NCBI GenBank assembly: GCA_003210795.1
Contig: QCUJ01000013.1
Location: forward strand, 1 to 38,993
Reading direction: 5' to 3'
DNA: 38,993 nucleotides
Source: Synechococcus sp. AG-679-B05
Lineage (GTDB): Bacteria; Cyanobacteriota; Cyanobacteriia; PCC-6307; Cyanobiaceae
The position numbers were made by a program, and so were the translations under genes. This document shows positions 1 to 6,380 of the stretch, one piece after another; the first letter of the stretch is position 1; each line of letters opens with the position of its first letter. Below the pieces are notes generated by a model. It ran no database searches. It was given only the letters and a program-made list of their open reading frames with translations, and had not been told where the DNA came from.

Positions 1-43
1 CACGTGACCGAGCCGAGGTTATGACGGCTCAGTGCTGCTCCTG

Positions 44-1576
44 CTACAGGCCCAGCTCCTTCAACAACGAACGTTGCACCTGACGGCCGACGATTCCATG
101 GGCTGCGAGGGCACCACTGGCAGCCACCGGTGGGATACCGATACCAGGGAAGGTGCTGGCCCCACAAAGCCAGAGGTCATGGATCGGCGTTGTGACGCCG
201 GGGAACAGTCCACCCGCTGCCGAAAGAGCGGGCCCGTAGCTGCCCTGGTGAACGTTGAGGTAGTGGCGATGGGTCAGCGGCGTTCCCTCCATCACCAGCT
301 CACAGCGATCGCGGATGTCGGGAATTTTCCGCTCCAGAACCGACCAGAACACTCCACAGCGTTCCTGTTTCAACGCGTTGTAGGCCTCGGATCCACGCTC
401 AACATCGCGCCAGAGATCCCAGGGTTCACTGGCTGGTGTGTAACCGTGCAGCACATGGCGGCCCGGCGGAGCCATGTTCGGATCCAGAACCGATGGAACC
501 GAAAGAACCACAGCATTGCGTTCCGCCGCGATGCCGCGTTGCCAGTCATCCACCCAAACGGTGTGGATCGGCAGGTCATCCAGGCCGCTGGCGTCAAAAC
601 CCAGATGCAGATGCAGAAATCCATTGCAGGCAGGTGTGCCTGCTCGATCGTGCCTCCAGGCTGAAGCCGCACCCTCCGGCAACAGAGCGAGGGTGCTCCA
701 GATGTCGGCATTGCTCACCAGCTGATCAGCGTGGATGGATTCGCCGTCCTGCAACCGCACGCCGACGGCGCGACCGTCCTCCAGCAGAATCCGCTCCACA
801 CGGGCTTGGGTGCGGACAGCACCGCCATGGCGTTTGAGCCCCTGAACAAGGGCATCAACCACCGCAGCACTCCCCCCAACGGGGTAATCCAGGCTGGCCT
901 CAGGATCGAACCAATCACCGAACAGCGTGGCCATTGCGGCTGCATTGGTGTCTCCCATCGGCATCCCGCTGATCAGGAAACAGAGCAGATCCACCCAGTG
1001 ACGCAGGAACGGATCCTGCAGATGTCGATCCACCAGCGGACCAAAGGCACCGGAAAGATGCCGCATCGCCGGCAGATGCCGAAACAGCTGCGGGCCGCGC
1101 TCCAGCAGCTGAGCCATGGCATCCAGCCCTGGACGCAAGGCCAGCAGAGGCAGCGCATTCGCAGCTGCAGCGATCGGTTGCAGCAGATCAGAGAACCGCT
1201 GCCATTCCTCCATCACTGCCGATCCACGCAGGTCCCGCACCACGGCCTCAAACCCGGAACGGCCGACAGGCACCCGCAGGTCACCCTCGGGGAGCAAGAC
1301 ATCCCAGTTGCTGTAGGGGATCACTTCCAGGGGCTGATCCAGGGCCCGCAGAATTTGCGCCAATGGATTGTTGCTTGGCCAACGGGCCAGACCACTCCAC
1401 AGCGACGGGCCCGACTCGAAGTGATACCCCTGACGCTGAAAGCCATGGGCGGCGCCACCAGGCTGACTGTGGGCCTCCAACACAAGGACCTCGCGTCCTG
1501 CCCTGGCGCAGACCGCAGCACAGCAGAGCCCTCCGATGCCGCTGCCGATCACCACAACGTCAACCTTGTGCTTCAC
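44..1576 (-). CDS. FAD-dependent carotenoid isomerase/desaturase-like protein (CrtH/CrtI superfamily)
   Basis: The 510-residue protein opens with a dinucleotide-binding fold: VVVIGSGIGGLCCAAVCARA (about residues 8-27), followed by VLVLEAHSQPGGAAHGF, the ADP-binding signature of phytoene desaturase and carotenoid isomerase flavoproteins. The C-terminus carries the second FAD-contact segment (LWLCGASTFPGIGIPPVAAS). Length matches CrtISO/CrtH-like proteins of about 500 residues. In that family, members isomerise or dehydrogenate polyene carotenoids at the membrane surface. Which reaction this paralogue performs cannot be told from sequence, and retinol-saturase-like members look the same, so no symbol is given. 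It is divergent from the rhomboid gene, with a 47-bp gap that must hold both promoters. The family call is firm; the substrate is an inference. Confidence 0.88.
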   Translation of the reverse strand: MKHKVDVVVIGSGIGGLCCAAVCARAGREVLVLEAHSQPGGAAHGFQRQGYHFESGPSLWSGLARWPSNNPLAQILRALDQPLEVIPYSNWDVLLPEGDLRVPVGRSGFEAVVRDLRGSAVMEEWQRFSDLLQPIAAAANALPLLALRPGLDAMAQLLERGPQLFRHLPAMRHLSGAFGPLVDRHLQDPFLRHWVDLLCFLISGMPMGDTNAAAMATLFGDWFDPEASLDYPVGGSAAVVDALVQGLKRHGGAVRTQARVERILLEDGRAVGVRLQDGESIHADQLVSNADIWSTLALLPEGAASAWRHDRAGTPACNGFLHLHLGFDASGLDDLPIHTVWVDDWQRGIAAERNAVVLSVPSVLDPNMAPPGRHVLHGYTPASEPWDLWRDVERGSEAYNALKQERCGVFWSVLERKIPDIRDRCELVMEGTPLTHRHYLNVHQGSYGPALSAAGGLFPGVTTPIHDLWLCGASTFPGIGIPPVAASGALAAHGIVGRQVQRSLLKELGL

Positions 1577-1623
1577 CCGGCGACGACAGATCCAGCCATC
1601 ATTGTGGTTGCTGCACCGCAGGA

Positions 1624-2163
1624 ATGGCCGGACGCTGGCTGATTCCGTTGCTCTTGCTGGGAATGGCCTGGTGCCAGGAGCTGATCGACCAACTGCTGTT
1701 CCAGGGACGCTGGAATTTACCGATGGGTCCTGGACTACCGCTCTGGGGAGTGCTCACCGCCCCGTTCAGCCACGCCGGATTTGGACACCTCATTTCAAAC
1801 AGCCTGGTGTTTCTGCCCTTGAGCTGGTTGGTGCTCACCCGGGGGATTCGGGACTACATCGCAGTATGGGCTTGTGTCCTGCTCACGGCCGTACCAATCG
1901 CGCTGATCTGGCCGAGTGCGAGCCATGGATTATCAGGGGTTGTGTACGGCCTGCTCGGCTATCTGCTGCTGATCGGCTGGCTCGAACGCCGAATACTGCC
2001 CATTCTTCTGGGATTGCTCAGCTTGTGGCTCTACGGCACAGCATTGTTCGCTTTGATACCAGGGGTCTCTCCAGCGGGCGTGAGCTGGGTTGGACATGCA
2101 GGGGGATTCGCTGGAGGGCTGCTGGCGGCGGTTTTCGTGCAAAAAGAGACTGAAGACCCTTGA
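1624..2163 (+). CDS. Rhomboid-family intramembrane serine protease
   Basis: The 179-residue protein is almost entirely hydrophobic, with about six membrane segments. The catalytic serine lies in HGLSGVVYGLLGY (GxSG, Ser104) and the catalytic histidine in VGHAGGFAGG (His158, GHxxGxxxG). The HxxxN feature of rhomboids is also present (GHLISNS, His55 and Asn59). The protein is short but complete for a minimal six-helix rhomboid. Start: a much longer open frame begins at 1363, but it runs antisense through the upstream flavoprotein gene. The ATG at 1624 follows an AGGA-like site and begins the first hydrophobic helix, so it was chosen. The substrate is unknown. Confidence 0.85.
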   Translation: MAGRWLIPLLLLGMAWCQELIDQLLFQGRWNLPMGPGLPLWGVLTAPFSHAGFGHLISNSLVFLPLSWLVLTRGIRDYIAVWACVLLTAVPIALIWPSASHGLSGVVYGLLGYLLLIGWLERRILPILLGLLSLWLYGTALFALIPGVSPAGVSWVGHAGGFAGGLLAAVFVQKETEDP

Positions 2164-2169
2164 AACAAA

Positions 2170-2829
2170 TCAATCCGAGGGAACAATCACCGCCTGAATC
2201 TGAGGGTCAATGGAGTCACTTGCATTGGCACCTTTGATCTGGAAGCTACCAATCATTGATGAGTGGGAGGTGCAGAAATAATCAAGGCGTCCCTCTTGCT
2301 TGAACTTCGAGCGATATTTTTTCTTGACTTTGAACGTCAAACGTTCCGAATCGATGATCCCATCACCGACATCTCCATCCCCTTTGATTTTGATCCATTG
2401 ACTGGAGGCCTTGTTGAATCCGGAATCACCAAGATAGAAGGGATGCATATCAGCATTATCGAGACGACTGAACCGGTAGGTTTTTTTGGCGTTGATCTTG
2501 ACACCCTCCAACTCATCTCCATCAGAATCAAAAAAACGATAGAAAGGGTCCTTAAATAAACCACCGTCGACCAATATATCAATTTTTTTGCGTCGAGTTT
2601 TCCTGTTTGCCTGACGCATTGAAAGGCCAGAGCCAATCAGCACATCAAAGCTTTCTTCATTAATGGAGCCATCAACCAATGACACAGAGCGAACATTCAC
2701 TTCAACCTCGCCACTGGCGCCAGCCGCTGCTTTCAACTTGATGCGTTGCTTTTTGGTGACACTAGCCGTCAGCAGATCTTCATCCGAACTCTCAACAGTG
2801 AGCGAGAACGGCTGCTTTTTAGCGGGCAA
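2170..2829 (-). CDS. Surviving open frame: C-terminal cupredoxin-like domain of the broken cyclophilin gene
   Basis: A 219-codon open frame starts at TTG 2829. It is lysine- and serine-rich and has no signal peptide. The segment DNADMHPFYLGDSG near residue 130 and LDYFCTSHSSMIGSFQI near residue 190 resemble type-1 copper ligands of cupredoxins (first His, then C-x2-H-x2-M). The frame runs without a stop back through VDDFGVRPSDYLNVDRARE into the cyclophilin part, which suggests it was the C-terminus of a larger protein and not an independent gene. TTG 2829 is simply the first permitted start, with no convincing ribosome site. The copper-binding idea rests on motif spacing only. It may or may not be translated. 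Confidence 0.45.
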   Translation of the reverse strand: MPAKKQPFSLTVESSDEDLLTASVTKKQRIKLKAAAGASGEVEVNVRSVSLVDGSINEESFDVLIGSGLSMRQANRKTRRKKIDILVDGGLFKDPFYRFFDSDGDELEGVKINAKKTYRFSRLDNADMHPFYLGDSGFNKASSQWIKIKGDGDVGDGIIDSERLTFKVKKKYRSKFKQEGRLDYFCTSHSSMIGSFQIKGANASDSIDPQIQAVIVPSD

Positions 2830-3493
2830 CTCACGAGCCCTGTCGACATTGAGATAATCACTAGGGCGAACACCAAAATCATCTACAGGCGAGGCCCATA
2901 ACGGCAGCTGTGAAAAAACGCCTCCAAATCAAACACGTCTGCGGAAGCTAGATCTCCAACAACATCCATCCCACTGCCCAACACCTTCCCGAAAACTGTA
3001 AAACCTCCATTCTGCTCATCCAGAAAAGTATTATCACTCAGATTGACGAACCATTAATTCGTAGCGCTGTCGGGTTGGCCGCCGAGCTTGGCCATGGCAA
3101 CATTGCCCTCCAGGTTGGAATTTCCAGGCTGATTTTTGACAGTTCCATAATCCTGGATTTCCGTTGGCATTCCCCCTTGTGAACTGGAAACAAGGGGCGC
3201 TGCAAAACCCCCACCCTGGAGGACAAAACTCGAGACAGATCTGTGAAAAATGGATTGGTTGCATAGCCCATTGTCAACGTACTTTAAAAAATTTTTAGCC
3301 GTAGCTTTGGTCTTCAGTTCTGCAGTACCTTTTTTGTTAAAAAGCTCCAGAAAAAAGATTGATATCCAAGAGGATTATTTGTCCGGAGCTCAACGACAGA
3401 ACCTGTGGCTTCCGAAGCGCCGAACTTTTTCGGCAACTTCAATGTGGTCTTGCCAGAAGGTTGCAAGGTGATGCCGTCGAGACCGGCAGCCAT
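2170..3493 (-). pseudogene. Broken cyclophilin-type peptidyl-prolyl isomerase fused to a C-terminal cupredoxin-like domain
   Basis: Read leftward, three reading frames join into one protein. An N-terminal piece starts at ATG 3493 (MAAGLDGITLQPSGK). A cyclophilin core follows, with NFLKYVDNGL, FHRSVSSFVLQGGGF, NLEGNVAMAKLGGQPDSATN and WFVNLSDNTFLD, and a C-terminal part runs to 2170. Lesions: a frame change near 3360-3375; an in-frame TAA at 3054-3056, where SATN-stop-WFVNL replaces what is normally a Glu codon (a one-base change); and a frame change at the A6 run 2913-2918. The family accelerates proline isomerisation, often outside the cytoplasm. Three independent lesions make decay more likely than sequencing error. 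The last 219 codons remain open and are listed separately. Confidence 0.75.
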
Positions 3494-3525
3494 GATTCAT
3501 GAACTAATCCTCATGAATTAACAGG

Positions 3526-4254
3526 TTAGACAGAAAGGTAGGGGTCTAAAAATCCCAGAGGGTGAGCCATATCTGCCGCAAAACCCAGGAGATGAGTTTC
3601 CTTGTGCTCATACAACACTATCCCTTGCGAATCAAAGAGATAGGTGGCGCCCCGCTGAGCAATGTGGTCATCCACAGGCACATAGGTGTGCCAGTTACTG
3701 AGCACCTCACCCATATTTCGCAACCGCAACGTGGCCAATTCAAAGGGGCGCTGAAATCCCCGACCACCGGCACGCGCAAACATCGATGCAGAGAAGGCGG
3801 GTAAGGGCCAGGCCTTCACCGTTTCCTCATCTTCAAAAATGGCTGCCGCGCGGCGATCACCGCTGTAACCCCGAAGCACCTCCTGCAAGGTTCCCGGGGA
3901 ACCGATTCCTGCACACATCAACAGAAAACCGGGCCAGGGGCCGCCGGGAGCATCGAAACCGGCATAAAGCCCAAGGGCCCGATGTAGGTCAGCATCGGGC
4001 TCCAACAGCAATGCCTCTCGGGGGAATCCCGTAAAGCGACAGAAGCGTTCGGAGCCGGCCTCATTCCCGATGGCGATTGCCTGCAGCGCAATACCCGCCG
4101 CCTCAAGCTCCGGTAACCGAGGCACAAGGGCCTGGGCATATTCCATCGAGTCGAAGTCGCCGAGCTGCCCCATCACGATCACGAGGCGTTTGAGACCACT
4201 CGCTGCTGCAGTGGTTACACCGATTCGATTCAGTAGTGCTTCAGGCGCTTGCAT
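3526..4254 (-). CDS. Peroxiredoxin-like (AhpC/TSA-2 type) thioredoxin-fold protein
   Basis: From ATG 4254 the protein has 242 residues (MQAPEALLNRIGV). The segment LKRLVIVMGQLGDFDSMEYA matches the first beta strand and helix of the AhpC/TSA-2 (PRXL2-like) group. Later come EPDADLHRALGLYAGFD and GGRGFQRPFELATLRLRNMG. In redox-active relatives a cysteine or CxxC sits after the first strand; here the position reads QLGDFDSMEYA, with no cysteine, so peroxidase activity is doubtful. The open frame continues upstream to 4368 but that extension looks non-coding. The gene stands alone, between the cyclophilin pseudogene and a broken secreted-protein gene. The fold call is moderate and the function unknown. 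Confidence 0.7.
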   Translation of the reverse strand: MQAPEALLNRIGVTTAAASGLKRLVIVMGQLGDFDSMEYAQALVPRLPELEAAGIALQAIAIGNEAGSERFCRFTGFPREALLLEPDADLHRALGLYAGFDAPGGPWPGFLLMCAGIGSPGTLQEVLRGYSGDRRAAAIFEDEETVKAWPLPAFSASMFARAGGRGFQRPFELATLRLRNMGEVLSNWHTYVPVDDHIAQRGATYLFDSQGIVLYEHKETHLLGFAADMAHPLGFLDPYLSV

Positions 4255-4397
4255 CACTCTGTGGACAACCCGGCAGACAAATGGGGCCGCTGTCAACGAC
4301 AGCCTGGCAAAGATCAGCGCCCAGCCATGGACTGCCCAACCGTTCCACATTCGCCAGACCATCAACACACGTCATCTCGAAGCGGGATACTGCGTTT

Positions 4398-4697
4398 TTA
4401 CCCCTGCCAGATGGTGAGTGTGAATCTCCCAATCCGCGTCAAAGTAATCCGATCAGTGTTGTTGATCCGGGCGTACTTTGTGCCCTGACCTTTGGCGTTG
4501 AACCGAAAGGGCTTTTTGCGTCCTTCGATCCATACCTGAACATGTCCCTATGACTGCCTCCACCTGCAATTCACAGTGCAGTTGGTATTTTTTCTGTAAT
4601 GAGTAAGCGTGCATGTAGTCGAAATGATTTCAGCCTGAACTGGAGCGGCAGCGCCCAGCAGCACAGCTGCAGTCATGGCGGCAAGTGACAATCGCAT
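4398..4697 (-). pseudogene. Small secreted protein gene interrupted by one in-frame TAG
   Basis: The frame starts at ATG 4697 and gives a clear signal peptide, MRLSLAAMTAAVLLGAAAP then VQA with a likely cut before E23, followed by ISTTCTLTHYRKNTNCTVNC. A TAG at 4548-4550 (codon 50) stops it. The same frame then continues for 49 further codons (GHVQVWIEGRKKPFRFNAKG to TIWQG) to a TAA at 4398-4400. The second half reads like a real beta-rich protein, and no frame change is needed, so a single nonsense base is the simplest explanation. Two cysteine pairs could form disulfides in the exported protein. The function is unknown. Readthrough or a sequencing error cannot be excluded. Confidence 0.6.
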
Positions 4698-4832
4698 CAA
4701 GGCAAGTCGGTCGCCAATCTCCAGCTTGGCGAGGGTAGTGACACTTCAGAAGCCATCATCGACATTTGGAAGCTTTTACTACTTTTTTTTGATTGCGGCC
4801 ATGGCTATCGAACAATCAGACGAAAAAGACTT

Positions 4833-5150
4833 TTGCAGCACTATCTCATTGTCTGGAGATTTCCAACCGTTGAAGGAGCTTGGGAGTCATGTCCTGGATT
4901 TGCTGAGTACATCAATTCAGGTGCACCGGGAGACAAATTTGAGGGATTTGAACTGAAATATCGTGTCTGTGAGCCAGTCAGCGGGAGTGGCGTGGCGATT
5001 GCCGAGGCAAGTGACATCGGCAAAGTTTGGGCGCACCTCGGTCCATGGATTAAGGGCTATGGAATTGAGTTCGATGTGACAGCTGTCGTTTCAGATGCTC
5101 AGTTCGCATCCATGTGGCCCGGGGTGGAAGCTGCAGCAGCCGTTGTGTAG
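4833..5150 (+). CDS. DUF3303-family small protein
   Basis: This is a 105-residue protein, MQHYLIVWRFPTVEGAWESC, followed by a Gly/Ala-rich body and WAHLGPWIKGYGIEFDVTAV. The pattern (short YLI-W strand at the start, alpha/beta ferredoxin-like length, WPGVEAAA at the end) fits the DUF3303 proteins common in marine cyanobacteria. The only start giving this N-terminus is TTG 4833; no good ribosome site precedes it. An overlapping open frame at 4675-4956 was judged non-coding. The biochemical role is unknown. It converges with the small gene at 5293, with a hairpin between. Confidence 0.72.
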   Translation: MQHYLIVWRFPTVEGAWESCPGFAEYINSGAPGDKFEGFELKYRVCEPVSGSGVAIAEASDIGKVWAHLGPWIKGYGIEFDVTAVVSDAQFASMWPGVEAAAAVV

Positions 5151-5262
5151 ATCGTCTTCGATCTGACCTTGGGTGGCCGTCGCGGTCTTCGTCGCTCTGG
5201 CCACCATCCCTGTTCTGGACCAATAGAACTCGTCCGGCAGACAACAAGACTGTGCCGTTTAA

Positions 5263-5281
5263 GCCTGAAAACAGCTCAGGC
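5263..5281. terminator. Possible bidirectional terminator hairpin between convergent genes
   Basis: A perfect 6-bp stem GCCTGA/TCAGGC (5263-5268 with 5276-5281) encloses a 7-nt loop, in the gap between the converging DUF3303 gene and the gene at 5293-5496. There is no strong T tract on either side, so termination is inferred from position only. Confidence 0.3.
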
Positions 5282-5292
5282 CTGAAAGTCAC

Positions 5293-5496
5293 TCATGGCG
5301 ACAGCCCAGGTCGCCCCCCGGAACGTTCTTCTTCAGTGAGGTAATCCGCGATCAGAGGGGAATGATCCCCGCGTTCGATGGCAGCGATCTCACGCTCAAT
5401 GTTTTCGATGAAAAGCTGGTTCCCATTGCGCTTGGCCACTTCAAGCGCTGTGTTCAGGCGATCAAGCTCAGCCTGTTGCTCTTGGTTCAACACCAT
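5293..5496 (-). CDS. Small hypothetical coiled-coil protein
   Basis: From ATG 5496 the product has 67 residues. It begins MVLNQEQQAELDRLNTALEV, a heptad-like amphipathic helix, and ends in an acidic helix and a short polar tail. The start is supported by GGAGG five bases upstream (CAACGGAGGCTGATG). The open frame extends to 5547, but without a ribosome site. The ATG overlaps the TGA of the upstream gene at 5496-5678 (TGATG), which suggests translational coupling. No family is recognised; a small helical adaptor is as far as the sequence allows. Confidence 0.6.
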   Translation of the reverse strand: MVLNQEQQAELDRLNTALEVAKRNGNQLFIENIEREIAAIERGDHSPLIADYLTEEERSGGRPGLSP

Positions 5497-5678
5497 CAGC
5501 CTCCGTTGCAGTACCTCATTCTCTCCGGCGAGAGCGGAGGATCCCAACCGCTACGTGGGGTGAGCAGACAAATCGCGAAAGGAATGGTCTGGATCAGCAT
5601 GCAAATGGCGATCACCATCAGTGCCAAGCCCGTGCCAGGGGAGTGGACATTGGATTGGAACCACCTCTTTGCTGACAC
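5496..5678 (-). CDS. Small single-pass membrane protein (hypothetical)
   Basis: The 60-codon frame begins at GTG 5678. Residues about 17-41 (GLALMVIAICMLIQTIPFAI and beyond) form one strong transmembrane helix after a short basic N-terminus. Its TGA overlaps the ATG of the coiled-coil gene in a TGATG arrangement, which implies a two-gene unit. The start is uncertain: another frame upstream (METVRRIRVSKEV, from 5700) looks just as good as a leader, so a frameshift near 5660 is possible. The function is unknown. Confidence 0.42.
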   Translation of the reverse strand: MSAKRWFQSNVHSPGTGLALMVIAICMLIQTIPFAICLLTPRSGWDPPLSPERMRYCNGG

Positions 5679-5873
5679 GAATCCGTCTGACCGTCTCCAT
5701 CGGTTTTAGCCCTGTAAGACAGGCCACTCCTGACACCACTCATCGCAACCGGATGCACCGTCAACCTTCTGCTGGGCTTCTTGAACGACAGGATCAAGGA
5801 CCCGTAGAGATTTGGTTGAAGCTAGAAATGTTGCCGTGACCTGAGCCAAAACGGAGGTCTTCGACTGATCCAG

Positions 5874-6062
5874 ATGGCCTCCAGCTCTCGCCAGCCCAAG
5901 GTTGAAGGAGTCGAGCTCATTCGAATCGTTGTGGCGATCGTGCTCGGCCTCGGCTGTTTTGCCGCTGTCATCACAGGCGGCTCATTTGTTGGGCGATCGT
6001 TATCGGCTCTGCTCGAGAGTGTTGAGATGGCACCTCCCGAAGCAATCAACCCACTGCGTTGA
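5874..6062 (+). CDS. Small membrane protein (hypothetical)
   Basis: This 62-residue product has a polar N-terminus (MASSSRQPKVEGVE), one long hydrophobic helix (about residues 15-38, LIRIVVAIVLGLGCFAAVIT) and a glycine-rich turn, then a short amphipathic end. The sequence is typical of small inner- or thylakoid-membrane proteins. The ribosome site is weak: a GGAGG lies about 15 bases upstream, farther than usual. The other frames here lack such a helix. No family is recognised. Confidence 0.5.
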   Translation: MASSSRQPKVEGVELIRIVVAIVLGLGCFAAVITGGSFVGRSLSALLESVEMAPPEAINPLR

Positions 6063-6167
6063 TCCTCCCGGAATCGCTCTGGACTCCAAAGATCACTACT
6101 AAGGCAAACCCCTTGAGATCACGCAGCTTCGCGCCATGCTGGGGGCCATGCCGTGCCGGAGTAAGCC

Positions 6168-6380
6168 ATCACGCTGTGTCAGAACTGCGGGAGCAGCCGA
6201 TTCAGGGCTGACCGGGCCCTCGCTGGTCGACTGGTTTGTCAGGCATGCGGCATGGCGGCAGGGAGTCGACCGACACGTCGTGCAGGCAGCTCAAGGGTCC
6301 GGCCCTGGGGAACCAACCGCTGGCGCTGGTTCCTGTTGCTGTTGATTGCAGTGGTGGCCCTGGTGCTGGTTATGGCTTGA
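6168..6380 (+). CDS. Zinc-ribbon plus transmembrane microprotein, apparently with a non-standard start
   Basis: A frame of 70 codons reads TLCQNCGSSRFRADRALAGR, then LVCQACGMAAG (two CxxC knuckles about 20 residues apart, a zinc ribbon), a basic linker, and a C-terminal helix RWRWFLLLLIAVVALVLVMA. No ATG, GTG or TTG precedes the first CxxC. The codon that sits where a start is expected is ATC 6168, with GGAG ending 7 bases upstream; CTG 6174 is another candidate. The first ATG lies after both zinc knuckles. Either a rare start is used or the start was lost by an ATG to ATC change. The last 11 bases overlap the convergent pepN. The function is unknown. Confidence 0.5.
   Translation: MTLCQNCGSSRFRADRALAGRLVCQACGMAAGSRPTRRAGSSRVRPWGTNRWRWFLLLLIAVVALVLVMA

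Noticed and set aside
731-1642. 303-codon open frame on the plus strand
   Set aside because: Antisense to the CrtH-like flavoprotein, whose FAD motifs are clear.
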